Assembly (NCBI RefSeq): GCF_031987975.1
Contig: NZ_DALZYX010000005.1
Location: forward strand, 332,069 to 396,068
Source: Pseudescherichia sp031987975
Lineage (GTDB): Bacteria; Pseudomonadota; Gammaproteobacteria; Enterobacterales; Enterobacteriaceae
DNA: 64,000 nt
Direction of reading: 5' to 3'
Below the pieces are notes generated by a model that saw nothing but the letters and a program-made list of their open reading frames with translations, searched no databases and was not told the origin of the DNA. This document shows positions 7,700 through 17,174 of the stretch, in pieces. The position numbers and the translations under genes are program-made. Numbering within the stretch: position 1 is the stretch's first letter; each line of letters begins with the position of its first letter.

Positions 7700-8511
7700 G
7701 ACGACTTCGCATGCTCACAAAGGGGGGATAAAAAGGTATACAACTCGCGGGAGGTCCAGCACCACTCTTCACAGGCATTAACCGGGACAATCGGCATCAG
7801 CGCATTGCTGATCAGCACCTCATCGGCGTCAGCCAGCGCCTTTGGCCGTGCGGCCACTTCGGCAAACGCAAACTCAGCGTCGGCCAGGCGATCGATAATA
7901 AACTGCCGCATAATGCCCTTCACGCCTGCATGGTTAAGACACGGCGTAAATACCGTCTTGCCTTTCCGCCAGAATAAATTCGCGGCACAGCATTCCGTAA
8001 GCAACCCATCGCTGTCAAGAACCAGCGCCTCGTCGCTTGCCGTCTGCTCAAGATGAGTACGGATCAGCACCTGCTCAAGGCGATTGAGATGCTTTATTCC
8101 CGCGAGGTGGGAATTACGTCCTAGCCGGACAGGACTGAGCGCAAGGGTAATCCCCTCCTGCCGCCAGCGGGCATAGTGCGCAGGCAGGGCTGACAGGCTT
8201 AAGATCCGCGTTGGCGTCTCGCAACCTTTAGCGCTGTAGCCACGTCCGCCTGCGCCCCGGCTGATAATCACCTTTAGCACGCCCTCCTGTTGGTGACTTG
8301 CCAGGGTAACCATCTCCTGCTCAAGGAGAGTCCAGTCGCTAAACGGCAGCAGCAGACGCTCACAGGCCTTACGCAGGCGTGCAAGATGAGCCGGAAGCAG
8401 CTGAACCTGGCCGGTCTGGATCCGGGCGGTAGTGAAACAGCCGTCGCCGAACTGTACTGCCCTGTCGTTTGCCGCCAGCGTCAGCTGTTGGCAGCCATTT
8501 ATCAAGAACAT
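7696..8511 (-). CDS. pabC: 4-amino-4-deoxychorismate lyase
   Basis: A 271-residue PLP enzyme of the branched-chain aminotransferase fold. It converts aminodeoxychorismate to p-aminobenzoate and pyruvate for folate synthesis. The PLP-binding lysine is Lys140 in AGIKHLNRLEQ, and the phosphate-cup and glycine-rich segments RGAGGRGYS and TECCAANLFW fit the family. The ATG at 8511 gives the same N-terminus as E. coli (MFLINGCQQ). It follows fabF after a 130-base gap and overlaps mltG. Confidence 0.96.
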   Translation of the reverse strand: MFLINGCQQLTLAANDRAVQFGDGCFTTARIQTGQVQLLPAHLARLRKACERLLLPFSDWTLLEQEMVTLASHQQEGVLKVIISRGAGGRGYSAKGCETPTRILSLSALPAHYARWRQEGITLALSPVRLGRNSHLAGIKHLNRLEQVLIRTHLEQTASDEALVLDSDGLLTECCAANLFWRKGKTVFTPCLNHAGVKGIMRQFIIDRLADAEFAFAEVAARPKALADADEVLISNALMPIVPVNACEEWCWTSRELYTFLSPLCEHAKSS

Positions 8512-8641
8512 AGCGGCTCCTGTGTCAGTGACCGGGTAGTCTGGCAGGATGCGTAGCGCAGGACAAGCGGAGAAAGCTGAATTGAAAGGGAAAACGTGCG
8601 GAGCAGACCGGGCAGCGCAGAGGCTACCCGGCCATACGGCG

Positions 8642-9883
8642 TTAGATCCGTTTGAAGATCAGTGAGCCGTTGGTACCACCGAAGCCAAAGGAGTTACACA
8701 GGGTGTATTCCAGATTGCTTACCTGGCGTGCGACATGCGGAACATAGTCCAGATCGCAACCCTCATCCGGGTTATCCAGGTTGATGGTCGGCGGAATCGC
8801 CTGATCGCGCAGGGCAAGGATCGAGTAGATAGACTCTACTGCACCCGCCGCGCCCAGCAGGTGACCGGTCATGGATTTAGTGGAGCTAACCATCACGCGG
8901 CTTGCCGCTTCGCCAAATACGGACTTAACCGCCTGGGATTCGGCTTTATCGCCAGCCGGCGTTGAGGTGCCGTGGGCGTTAACGTAGCCAATCTTCGCCG
9001 GATCCAGCTGGGCATCACGCAGTGCGTTAACCATAGCCAGCGCCGCACCCGCACCGTTTTCTGGCGGTGAGGTCATGTGGTACGCATCGCTGCTCATACC
9101 AAAGCCGACCAGCTCAGCATAGATTTTCGCGCCGCGTTTTTTCGCATGCTCGTACTCTTCCAGCACGACCATACCTGCGCCGTCGCCCAGCACAAAGCCG
9201 TCACGATCTTTATCCCATGGACGGCTTGCTGCCTGCGGATTATCGTTGCGGGTAGAGAGCGCACGCGCTGCACCGAAGCCGCCCACGCCAAGCGGAGTAC
9301 TGGCTTTCTCAGCGCCGCCAGCGACCATTGCGTCGGCATCGCCGTAGGCAATGATACGTGCCGCATGACCGATGTTATGCACGCCGGAGGTACAGGCCGT
9401 GGCGATAGAGATGCTCGGTCCCTGCAGACCAAACATAATCGTCAGGTGACCGGCTACCATATTAACGATGGTAGATGGCACAAAGAATGGGCTGATCTTA
9501 CGCGGACCGCCGTTGGTCAACGACGTGTGGTTCTCTTCGATCAGGCCAAGACCGCCGATACCTGAGCCAATAGCCGCTCCGATACGATGCGCATTCTCTG
9601 CGGTAACCTCAAGGCCAGAATCCTGCATGGCCTGCCAGCCCGCAACAATTCCATATTGAATGAAGGCATCCATCTTGCGCTGCTCTTTGCGCGAGATAAT
9701 GTCATCACAGTTAAAATCCTTTACTAAGCCAGCAAATTTCGTTGCATAGGCGCTAGTATCGAAATGGTCGATCAGGCTGATGCCACTCTGACCGGCAAGG
9801 AGAGCACTCCAGGTAGACTCTACGGTATTGCCGACAGGAGACAACATGCCAAGTCCGGTCACAACTACACGACGCTTAGACAC
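8642..9883 (-). CDS. fabF: 3-oxoacyl-ACP synthase II
   Basis: 413 residues, exactly the E. coli length. A cytosolic thiolase-fold enzyme that elongates acyl-ACP with malonyl-ACP and sets the C16:1 to C18:1 ratio with temperature. The catalytic triad is visible: Cys in ATACTSGVHN (about 164), His in VNAHGTSTPAGD (about 304) and His in MTGHLLGAAGAVES (about 341), with GFGGTNGS at the C-terminus. It follows acpP on the same strand with an 88-base spacer. Confidence 0.98.
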   Translation of the reverse strand: MSKRRVVVTGLGMLSPVGNTVESTWSALLAGQSGISLIDHFDTSAYATKFAGLVKDFNCDDIISRKEQRKMDAFIQYGIVAGWQAMQDSGLEVTAENAHRIGAAIGSGIGGLGLIEENHTSLTNGGPRKISPFFVPSTIVNMVAGHLTIMFGLQGPSISIATACTSGVHNIGHAARIIAYGDADAMVAGGAEKASTPLGVGGFGAARALSTRNDNPQAASRPWDKDRDGFVLGDGAGMVVLEEYEHAKKRGAKIYAELVGFGMSSDAYHMTSPPENGAGAALAMVNALRDAQLDPAKIGYVNAHGTSTPAGDKAESQAVKSVFGEAASRVMVSSTKSMTGHLLGAAGAVESIYSILALRDQAIPPTINLDNPDEGCDLDYVPHVARQVSNLEYTLCNSFGFGGTNGSLIFKRI

Positions 9884-9971
9884 GTTTGTCCTCCAGGGAG
9901 GGATAAAAAAGAGATTCGTGGGAGAAAAAGATAAAACTCAGGCGGTCGAATGACCGCCTGGAGATGTTCAC

Positions 9972-10211
9972 TTACGCCTGGTGACCGTTGATGTAATCAA
10001 TGGCAGCCTGAACAGTAGTGATCTTCTCAGCTTCTTCGTCCGGAATCTCAGTATCAAACTCTTCTTCCAGAGCCATTACCAGCTCAACGGTGTCAAGAGA
10101 ATCCGCGCCCAGGTCATCAACGAAAGAAGCATTGTTAGTCACTTCTTCCTGCTTAACGCCCAGCTGCTCGCCAATAATTTTCTTAACGCGTTCTTCGATA
10201 GTGGTGCTCAT
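9972..10211 (-). CDS. acpP: Acyl carrier protein
   Basis: A very acidic four-helix carrier. The phosphopantetheine serine is Ser38 in LGADSLDTVELV (Met counted). All fatty-acid synthases of this cluster act on its thioesters. It differs from the E. coli protein as remembered in two places: an extra threonine near the start (MSTTIEER rather than MSTIEER, so 79 rather than 78 codons) and Asp for Glu in FVDDLGAD. A 178-base gap separates it from fabG, room for its own strong promoter. Confidence 0.98.
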   Translation of the reverse strand: MSTTIEERVKKIIGEQLGVKQEEVTNNASFVDDLGADSLDTVELVMALEEEFDTEIPDEEAEKITTVQAAIDYINGHQA

Positions 10212-10389
10212 ACTCTTAAATTTCCTATCAAAACTCGCTTTCGCGATGGTTTTCGTAGTGTATAAAATGTTGAAAAATTTGCAACTAAATCCCGGCAGGT
10301 CCTACCACGATTTTGCGCTATTCTGAGGCCTTTTGCCCTAATAACGCAAATAAAATTATTCCCATATAGTGCTTTAGGAAATAACGTGG

Positions 10390-11124
10390 TTAAACCATAT
10401 ACATTCCGCCGTTGACGTGCAGGGTCTCACCAGTGATGTAACCCGCCTCATCAGAAGCTAAGAATGCAACCGCACTGGCGATCTCTTTTGGCTCGCCTAA
10501 GCGACCCGCCGGAACTGCCGCCAGCGTACCCGCACGCTGATCTTCAGTCAGCGCACGCGTCATGTCCGTTTCAATAAAGCCCGGAGCAACAACGTTCACA
10601 GTAATGCCACGGGACGCGACTTCACGCGCCAGTGACTTACTGAAGCCAATCAGGCCTGCTTTCGCCGCAGCGTAGTTAGCCTGACCAGCATTTCCCATGG
10701 TACCCACCACAGAACCGATAGTGATAATGCGGCCATGACGCTTCTTCATCATAGCCCGCATTACCGCTTTTGACAGGCGGAAAACAGAAGAGAGATTGGT
10801 TTCGATGATATCGTTCCACTCGTCGTCTTTCATCCGCATCAGCAGGTTGTCGCGTGTAATCCCGGCATTATTTACCAGAATGTCCACTTCGCCAAACTCT
10901 GCACGGATATTTTCCAGCACAGATTCAATAGATGCAGGATCGGTCACGTTTAATTGTAAACCTTTGCCGTTTGCACCTAAATAGTCGCTGATGGCCTGCG
11001 CACCGCTTTCGCTGGTCGCGGTACCGATCACCTTCGCGCCGCGGGCAACGAGGGTTTCAGCAATTGCGCGGCCAATGCCACGGCTTGCACCGGTAACCAG
11101 TGCGATCTTTCCTTCAAAACTCAT
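10390..11124 (-). CDS. fabG: 3-oxoacyl-ACP reductase
   Basis: A 244-residue NADPH-dependent short-chain dehydrogenase that reduces 3-oxoacyl-ACP in each elongation cycle. The cofactor motif is TGASRGIGRAIAE (residues 11-23), followed by NNAGIT. The catalytic Ser138 (TIGSVVGTMG), Tyr151 and Lys155 (YAAAKAG) are all present. It lies 17 bases after fabD on the same strand. Confidence 0.98.
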   Translation of the reverse strand: MSFEGKIALVTGASRGIGRAIAETLVARGAKVIGTATSESGAQAISDYLGANGKGLQLNVTDPASIESVLENIRAEFGEVDILVNNAGITRDNLLMRMKDDEWNDIIETNLSSVFRLSKAVMRAMMKKRHGRIITIGSVVGTMGNAGQANYAAAKAGLIGFSKSLAREVASRGITVNVVAPGFIETDMTRALTEDQRAGTLAAVPAGRLGEPKEIASAVAFLASDEAGYITGETLHVNGGMYMV

Positions 11125-11141
11125 GGTTTTGGGTTCCTTGT

Positions 11142-12071
11142 TTATTGCTCAGCCGCCGCTGACAGTGCCGCAGGCTCGTTGATGGCCGAGGCGGTCAGGG
11201 TGTCAACAATACGTTTGGTCAGGCCAGTCAGCACTTTGCCCGGACCGACTTCATACAGGTGCTCAACGCCCTGAGAAGCCATAAATTCTACGCTTTTTGT
11301 CCACTGAACTGGGCTGTAGAGCTGGCGCACCAACGCGTCGCGAATCGCTTCCGGCGTGGTTTCACACTTCACATCAACGTTGTTTACTACCGGAATAGCC
11401 GGGGCGTTGAAGGTGATTTTTTCCAGCTCGGCGGCCAGTTTCTCGGCTGCGGGCTTCATCAGCGCGCAGTGGGACGGGACGCTCACCGGCAGCGGCAGCG
11501 CACGCTTGGCACCCGCTGCTTTACAGGCCGCGCCTGCACGCTCAACCGCCTCTTTATGCCCGGCGATCACCACCTGGCCCGGGGAGTTGAAGTTCACCGG
11601 CGAGACGATCTGGCCTTCAGCGGCCTCTTCACAGGCTTTGGCAATGGCTGCATCGTCAAGGCCGATAATGGCCGACATGCCGCCGGTCCCTTCCGGCACC
11701 GCTTCCTGCATAAATTTGCCACGCAGCTCAACCAGGCGTACGGCATCGGCGAAATCAATCACGCCAGCGCATACCAGCGCGGAGTATTCACCCAGGCTAT
11801 GACCAGCCAGCAAGGCCGGCGTTTTACCGCCCTGCTGCTGCCAGACGCGCCACAGTGCGACGGAGGCCGTCAGCAGTGCAGGCTGGGTCTGCCAGGTTTT
11901 GTTCAGCTCTTCTGCCGGACCCTGCTGGGTCAGCGCCCACAGGTCATAGCCCAGCGCCGCAGAGGCTTCGCGGAAGGTCTCTTCCACCTGTGGAAACTGC
12001 GCTGCCACATCGGCGAGCATACCCACGGTCTGAGAACCCTGTCCCGGGAAGACAAAAGCAAATTGCGTCAT
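11142..12071 (-). CDS. fabD: Malonyl-CoA:ACP transacylase
   Basis: 309 residues, the E. coli length. It moves malonyl groups from CoA to ACP, feeding FabH, FabB and FabF. The serine nucleophile sits in AGHSLGEYSAL (about 92), the oxyanion residues in FPGQGSQ (about 9-15), and the partner His in SVPSHCALM (about 201). It starts 17 bases after fabH ends, in one run of four fatty-acid genes. Confidence 0.98.
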   Translation of the reverse strand: MTQFAFVFPGQGSQTVGMLADVAAQFPQVEETFREASAALGYDLWALTQQGPAEELNKTWQTQPALLTASVALWRVWQQQGGKTPALLAGHSLGEYSALVCAGVIDFADAVRLVELRGKFMQEAVPEGTGGMSAIIGLDDAAIAKACEEAAEGQIVSPVNFNSPGQVVIAGHKEAVERAGAACKAAGAKRALPLPVSVPSHCALMKPAAEKLAAELEKITFNAPAIPVVNNVDVKCETTPEAIRDALVRQLYSPVQWTKSVEFMASQGVEHLYEVGPGKVLTGLTKRIVDTLTASAINEPAALSAAAEQ

Positions 12072-12088
12072 CTTATTTATCCTTAATA

Positions 12089-13042
12089 CTAGAAACGAAC
12101 CAGCGCAGAGCCCCAGGTGAAACCGCCGCCGAAGGCCTCGAGCAGCACCAGCTGACCCGGCTTGATACGTCCGTCGCGCACGGCCTCATCCAGCGCACAA
12201 GGCACGGACGCCGCCGAGGTATTGCCGTGACGGTCAAGGGTCACAACCACTTTATCCATCTCCATGCCCAGCTTTCTCGCCGTCGCGCTGATAATGCGCA
12301 GGTTCGCCTGGTGCGGAACCAGCCAGTCCAGCTCGGAACGATCGATATTATTGGCGGTCAGCGTCTCTTCAACGATGTGCGCCAGCTCGGTCACGGCCAC
12401 TTTAAAGACTTCGTTACCGGTCATGGTCAGGTAGGTTGGGCTGTCCGGGGTAACGCGATCCAGGTTCGGCAGCGTCAGCAGCTCACCGTAGCTGCCGTCC
12501 GCGTGCAGATGGGTAGAGATGATACCCTGCTCTTCAGATGCGCTCAGCACTGCTGCGCCCGCGCCATCACCGAAGATAATAATTGTTCCGCGATCGGCAG
12601 GATCGCAGGTACGGGCTAATACGTCGGAGCCGATCACCAGCGCATGCTTCACCGCACCGCTTTTAACATACTGATCGGCGATGCTCAGGGCATAGGTAAA
12701 GCCTGCGCAGGCGGCGGCCACGTCAAATGCCGGGCAGCCTTTGATCTCCAGCAGGTTCTGCACCTGGCAAGCCGCGCTTGGGAAAGCATGGGTCGCCGAG
12801 GTAGTCGCAACGATGATCAGACCGATCTCGTTTTTATCAACGCCTGCCATCTCAAGGGCACGCTTAGCGGCTTCGAAGCCCATCGTGGCCACGGTCTCAT
12901 TCGGGGCAGCAATGCGGCGCTCGCGGATACCCGTGCGGGTAACGATCCACTCGTCAGAGGTATCGACCATCTTTTCCAGGTCGGCGTTGGTTCGCACTTG
13001 CTCGGGCAGGTAGCTGCCGGTACCACTAATCTTCGTATACAT
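12089..13042 (-). CDS. fabH: 3-oxoacyl-ACP synthase III
   Basis: A 317-residue initiating condensing enzyme that joins acetyl-CoA to malonyl-ACP. Cys112 lies in AAACAGFTYAL, the His in LVPHQANLRI (about 244), and the Asn in RHGNTSAASVP (about 274). It lies six bases after plsX, so the two are surely cotranscribed. Confidence 0.98.
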   Translation of the reverse strand: MYTKISGTGSYLPEQVRTNADLEKMVDTSDEWIVTRTGIRERRIAAPNETVATMGFEAAKRALEMAGVDKNEIGLIIVATTSATHAFPSAACQVQNLLEIKGCPAFDVAAACAGFTYALSIADQYVKSGAVKHALVIGSDVLARTCDPADRGTIIIFGDGAGAAVLSASEEQGIISTHLHADGSYGELLTLPNLDRVTPDSPTYLTMTGNEVFKVAVTELAHIVEETLTANNIDRSELDWLVPHQANLRIISATARKLGMEMDKVVVTLDRHGNTSAASVPCALDEAVRDGRIKPGQLVLLEAFGGGFTWGSALVRF

Positions 13043-13048
13043 ATACGC

Positions 13049-14083
13049 TCAGTCTTTTTCCGGTAACACAGATTCCAGGCGAGCGGCAATCCGTTCGGGG
13101 ACATGCCGCTGCACCGCCTGCACTGCCTGTTCAATCGCGACAGCAAACGCGCGCTGATTGGCTGCACCATGACTCTTAATCACCGTGCCGCGCAATCCTA
13201 ACAGACAGGCACCATTATACTGGTCGGGGTTGAGGTGACTGAATCGCCTTGTCAGGCTTTTTTGTAACCAACGCTTTAATAAAAGCAGCCACCACGACCG
13301 TTTTTTGCCCTCGCCCTGTGATTTCAGCAATGACAGGAACATTCTGACCATGCCTTCCATCGTCTTCAACGTCACGTTACCGGTGAAGCCATCACAGACC
13401 AGCACGTCGGTTTTGCCAGTGAGCAGCTCATTGGCTTCAAGATAGCCAATATAGTTGATCGATGGGATCGATTTTAGTAGCGCCGAGGCGTCGCGGATGC
13501 TATCGAGACCCTTAACTTCTTCCTCACCGATATTGAGCAGCGCCACGCGCGGATGTTCAATACCGATTACCTCTTCAGCCATCACCGAACCCATAATGGC
13601 AAACTGCACCAGCATGGTACTGTCACAGTCAACGTTAGCGCCGAGATCCAGCACTACGGTTCTGCCCTTCTGCTGATGCGGCAGCACCGTCATCAGCGCC
13701 GGACGTTCAATACCTTCAATGGGCTTAAGCAGTAGCTTAGCCAGCCCCATCAGCGCTCCGGTATTGCCTGCGCTAACGCAGGCCTCGGCGCGCCCCTCTT
13801 TGACCAGCTCCAGCGCCATGCGCATAGAGCTGCCCCGGCTGTTGCGCACGGCCTGGGCGGGACGGACATCACTGGCAATAACCGACTGGGCAGGGATAAT
13901 CTGCAGGCGCGAACGCTGGTCAAAATCGGCTTTGGCAAGTAATGGCGTGATAGCGTCGGGATGACCGACTAACAGAAGTGTGAGCTGCGGGTTAGAATGC
14001 AGTGCCTGCAATGCTGCAGGCACCGTCACGGAAGGGCCAAAATCGCCCCCCATGACATCTAACGCCAGGGTTAGACGTGTCAA
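13049..14083 (-). CDS. plsX: Phosphate acyltransferase PlsX
   Basis: Makes acyl-phosphate from acyl-ACP for the PlsY step of phospholipid synthesis; a peripheral membrane enzyme. The N-terminus LALDVMGGDFGP and the glycine-rich VSAGNTGALMGLAKL match the family. The start is a TTG codon (14083-14081), since the conserved MTRLTLALDVMGG begins exactly there; I recall the same in E. coli. At 344 residues it is about a dozen shorter at the C-terminus than the E. coli protein. Confidence 0.96.
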   Translation of the reverse strand: MTRLTLALDVMGGDFGPSVTVPAALQALHSNPQLTLLLVGHPDAITPLLAKADFDQRSRLQIIPAQSVIASDVRPAQAVRNSRGSSMRMALELVKEGRAEACVSAGNTGALMGLAKLLLKPIEGIERPALMTVLPHQQKGRTVVLDLGANVDCDSTMLVQFAIMGSVMAEEVIGIEHPRVALLNIGEEEVKGLDSIRDASALLKSIPSINYIGYLEANELLTGKTDVLVCDGFTGNVTLKTMEGMVRMFLSLLKSQGEGKKRSWWLLLLKRWLQKSLTRRFSHLNPDQYNGACLLGLRGTVIKSHGAANQRAFAVAIEQAVQAVQRHVPERIAARLESVLPEKD

Positions 14084-14158
14084 GGTATCGTCGAGCCTGG
14101 TTCGGTTAACCCCCGCTTACACGGGGATTTCCTCACTAAGCCTCACGCTTGCGCGTGA

Positions 14159-14332
14159 TTACTTAGTGATAACCTTGCGACCGCGGTAGAAACCGTCAGC
14201 GGTCATGTGGTGACGCAGGTGAGACTCACCAGAGGTTTTGTCTACAGACAGGCTGGTGACTGCGGTCAGCGCGTCATGGGAACGACGCATGCCACGTTTG
14301 GAACGGGTTGGTTTATTTTGTTGTACGGCCAT
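14159..14332 (-). CDS. rpmF: 50S ribosomal protein L32
   Basis: A 57-residue basic protein, MAVQQNKPTRSKRGMRRSHD to KVITK, essentially identical to E. coli L32. Its gene sits between yceD and plsX as in other enterics, linking ribosome and membrane-lipid synthesis in one transcript. TGAGGAG lies upstream of the ATG. Confidence 0.98.
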   Translation of the reverse strand: MAVQQNKPTRSKRGMRRSHDALTAVTSLSVDKTSGESHLRHHMTADGFYRGRKVITK

Positions 14333-14380
14333 GGACCTTACTCCTCAATTACGGTAACTCCATTACTACGGAGAGACCTG

Positions 14381-14902
14381 TTACTTACGCTTTAAGCTGG
14401 CTAATACGGCAAATGGGTTTGGCTTCTGTGCCTCTTCAGGCAGTTCACCAAAGACCATGTCCGCGTCGGACACTTCACAGTGTTCAGAATCATGCACCGG
14501 CACTACCGGCAGGGAGAGGATAATTTCATCCTCGACCAATGCCAGCAGGTCGATTTCACCGAATTCGTTAACCTGAATCGGTTCATACGCTTCCGGGAGT
14601 GCTTCGGCCTGCTCGTCTTTGACGATCGGGCTGAAACAATATTGTGTGTAGACCTGATGGGCAAACGGCTTACCGCAACGCTGGCATTCGAGCGTTACCG
14701 ACACCTTCGCATCGCCGGTTAACACCGCCAGCCGCTGGTTATCGATAGCGAACGACATGGAGCATTCCACATCACTGTCTACACTGACTACGGATTCAGC
14801 GACGCGCTCGGCCTGCTCACGAGTGTATACACCCTCGTAATCAAGGCGTTTTTGAGCGGTACGAACCGGATCAAGAGTCAGGGGTAATTTTACCTTTTGC
14901 AT
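14381..14902 (-). CDS. yceD: YceD (DUF177), 23S rRNA accumulation protein
   Basis: A 173-residue acidic cytosolic protein. The middle has a likely metal-binding CQRCGKPF (about residues 73-80) and the C-terminus ends NPFAVLASLKRK, as is typical of DUF177. The family is needed for proper 23S rRNA accumulation and is almost always encoded just before rpmF, as here. It is the first gene of the long minus-strand cluster and is divergent from maf. Confidence 0.94.
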   Translation of the reverse strand: MQKVKLPLTLDPVRTAQKRLDYEGVYTREQAERVAESVVSVDSDVECSMSFAIDNQRLAVLTGDAKVSVTLECQRCGKPFAHQVYTQYCFSPIVKDEQAEALPEAYEPIQVNEFGEIDLLALVEDEIILSLPVVPVHDSEHCEVSDADMVFGELPEEAQKPNPFAVLASLKRK

Positions 14903-15043
14903 AGGGCGCGCATATTAACTTTGTAACGTTCTGGAGTCAAAGAAAAAGGCAGTCTGCAATTGCCTTTTGCCAATTATTCGCACACATTGCGGCCTGTAGT
15001 TTAAAATGCCTGACCTCGTTATGCCATATAGGGTGGAAAAAAT

Positions 15044-15628
15044 ATGTCGAATATTATTCTTGCGTCCACGTCACCATACCGCCGCGCGCTGCTGGAAAAG
15101 CTCGGCCTGGCCTTCGAGTGTGCCGCGCCGGGCGTGGACGAGACGCCACAGCCAGGCGAAGCGCCCCGTCACCTGGTGCTACGCCTGGCGCAGGCTAAAG
15201 CCCAGTCGCTGGCGCACCGCTACCCTAACCACCTGATTATTGGCTCCGATCAGGTGTGCGTGCTGGACGGTGAGATCGCCGGCAAGCCGTTAACGGAGGA
15301 GAAAGCCTTTCAGCAATTAATGAAGGCGCGGGGCAATATCATCACCTTCTATACCGGGCTGGCGCTCTATAACTCCGCCACCGGCCACCTGCAAACCGAG
15401 TGCGAGCCGTTTGACGTTCACTTTCGCCGCCTGAGCGAGCAGGAGATTACAGACTATCTGCGTAAAGAGCGGCCGTTGAACTGCGCTGGCAGCTTTAAAA
15501 GCGAGGGGCTGGGAATTGCGCTGTTCGATCGCCTCGAGGGCCGGGATCCCAATACGCTGGTGGGGTTGCCGCTGATTGCACTCTGCCAGATGCTACGCCG
15601 GGAGCACGCAAATCCGCTGTTAGCGTAA
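15044..15628 (+). CDS. yceF: Maf-type nucleoside triphosphate pyrophosphatase YceF
   Basis: 194 residues. The Maf N-terminus ILASTSPYRRALLEKLGL is a phosphate-binding loop; the catalytic Asp is in IIGSDQVCVLDGE and the conserved Lys in the following GKPLTEEKA. YceF of E. coli hydrolyses 7-methyl-GTP, so this is probably a house-cleaning enzyme for modified nucleotides. It is divergent from yceD and convergent with rluC. Confidence 0.95.
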   Translation: MSNIILASTSPYRRALLEKLGLAFECAAPGVDETPQPGEAPRHLVLRLAQAKAQSLAHRYPNHLIIGSDQVCVLDGEIAGKPLTEEKAFQQLMKARGNIITFYTGLALYNSATGHLQTECEPFDVHFRRLSEQEITDYLRKERPLNCAGSFKSEGLGIALFDRLEGRDPNTLVGLPLIALCQMLRREHANPLLA

Positions 15629-15632
15629 ATAA

Positions 15633-15655
15633 TGCCCGGCAGGCACGCCGGGCGT
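15633..15655. terminator. Hairpin between yceF and rluC
   Basis: GCCCGGC, loop AGGCAC, GCCGGGC lies between the two convergent stop codons. No real T run follows on either strand (ATTATTT on the minus side), so it is a weak bidirectional terminator at best. Confidence 0.5.
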
Positions 15656-15659
15656 TACG

Positions 15660-16607
15660 TTAACCGCGCAACACCTTCAGGCAGCGTTTGAGCTGCTCAT
15701 CCAGCGGGGCTTCAATACGCAGGGTTTCGCCGGTCCCCGGATGGGTGAACTTCAGCGCCGCCGCGTGCAGGAAGAGACGGTTTAGCCCGGTACCTGCCAG
15801 CTGCTTATCAAACTCGCGGTCGCCGTAGCGATCGTCAAAGGCGATAGGATGCCCGGCGTGCTGAGTATGGACGCGGATCTGGTGGGTACGGCCGGTAATC
15901 GGGCTACAGCGCACCAGGGTGGCAAAGGCATAGCGCTCTTCAACCTTAAAGCGCGTCTCTGAGGGTTTGCCTTCGCTATTCACGCGGACGATCCGCTCCC
16001 CGCTCTGCAGAATATTTTTCAGCAGCGGAGCCTGTACTGCTTTAACATGCGACTGCCACTGGCCGCGCACCAGCGCCAGATAGTCCTTCTGCATGCCCTT
16101 ATCGCGCAGCTGCTCGTGCAGGGAGCGCAGCGCCGAGCGCTTCTTAGCGACCAGCAGCACGCCGGAGGTGTCCCGGTCCAGACGGTGAACCAGCTCCAGG
16201 AAGCGCGCCTCTGGACGCAGAGCGCGCAGGCCCTCGATGACGCCGAAGCTCAGCCCACTGCCACCGTGTACAGCGGTACCGGAGGGCTTGTTCAGCACCA
16301 GGATGTGATCGTCTTCATAAAGAATAACATCCGCCAGCGCGGCAACCTTATTCAGATGCGGCGATACCGCCTCCTCTTCGCGCTCGGCCACGCGCACCGG
16401 TGGGATACGCACCTCGTCCCCGCCTTCCAGCTTATACTCGGGCTTCACGCGTTTCTTGTTAACCCGCACTTCGCCTTTACGCAGGATGCGGTAGATCATA
16501 CTTTTCGGCACGCCCTTGAGCTGGGTGCGCAAAAAGTTATCGATGCGTTGCCCGGCGTCGTCGGCCGCAATAGCAACAATTTTTACGGATGGGGTCTCTG
16601 TTTTCAT
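15660..16607 (-). CDS. rluC: 23S rRNA pseudouridine synthase RluC
   Basis: 315 residues from the ATG at 16607 (MKTETPSVKIVAIA), the same N-terminus as E. coli; the frame stays open to 16649 without cause to start there. An S4-like RNA-binding domain (about residues 18-70, RIDNFLRTQLKGVPKSMIYRILRKG) precedes the RluA-type domain with catalytic Asp in LVHRLDRDTSGVLL. It makes pseudouridines 955, 2504 and 2580 in 23S rRNA. Confidence 0.97.
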   Translation of the reverse strand: MKTETPSVKIVAIAADDAGQRIDNFLRTQLKGVPKSMIYRILRKGEVRVNKKRVKPEYKLEGGDEVRIPPVRVAEREEEAVSPHLNKVAALADVILYEDDHILVLNKPSGTAVHGGSGLSFGVIEGLRALRPEARFLELVHRLDRDTSGVLLVAKKRSALRSLHEQLRDKGMQKDYLALVRGQWQSHVKAVQAPLLKNILQSGERIVRVNSEGKPSETRFKVEERYAFATLVRCSPITGRTHQIRVHTQHAGHPIAFDDRYGDREFDKQLAGTGLNRLFLHAAALKFTHPGTGETLRIEAPLDEQLKRCLKVLRG

Positions 16608-17174
16608 GGGTGGCGATTCTAAAAGCCCAGCCCGATTAGCGCCACTCATTTTTCTATGCTTATATTTATGTCTGGCGGTGTCTTGTTGACCGTCATCACG
16701 CTTTTCGCTGGGTTTTAGAACAATCCCTGGGCAAACGTGAAAAAACTGTTAGTAACCGGGTGATAAATGGCAAAAGTCATCTTGCTATAACAGATTTAGC
16801 AAGGAATAATGATGCAGTTTTCCGCTTGAATCTTGTTAAACAAGGAAATTTGCGGAATGACCAGTTTTGCCTGTCCGATCATCCACGCAGCAATGGCGTA
16901 AGACGTATTGATCCTTCAGGCACTTAGCGGGCTGCGGGTTGCAGTCCTTACCGGTAAAGGGATCGACTCTGGAGAGTAATACCCAGGCAGTTCCCCTGAT
17001 AATTGCGCTGTTTTTCCGTATGAAATACAGGCAACCGACACTCTGCGCCTCTTAAGCGTGCGATAACCGTGAGGTTGGCGACGTGAACAGACACGAGGCC
17101 ATCGGTTCACCCCGGAAAGGCGTTAACTATGCCCGCAGCCTAGTCGTCAATGTAAGAATAATGAGTAAGTTACG
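16608..17174 (+). promoter_or_regulatory. rne promoter region and long autoregulatory leader
   Basis: 567 bases between the divergent rluC and rne starts without a credible gene. The right two thirds follow the E. coli rne 5' untranslated region as I remember it, including GCGCTGTTTTTCCGTAT and GAAATACAGGCAACCGACA (about 17005-17050), part of the hairpin through which RNase E senses and degrades its own mRNA. A TATAAC at 16786-16791 is a possible -10 box. The exact start was not determined. Confidence 0.72.

Noticed and set aside
8580..8640. Possible terminator between fabF and pabC (CCGGGTAG / CTGCCCGG)
   Set aside because: The stem is imperfect and no T run follows on the minus strand; pabC is expected to be read from fabF.
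11259..12086. 275-codon plus-strand frame inside fabD
   Set aside because: Antisense shadow of fabD; no start signal or family resemblance.
16916..17110. 64-codon minus-strand frame in the rne leader
   Set aside because: It lies antisense to the rne 5' untranslated region, like the doubtful yceQ of E. coli, has no ribosome site, and its sequence is explained by leader RNA structure.
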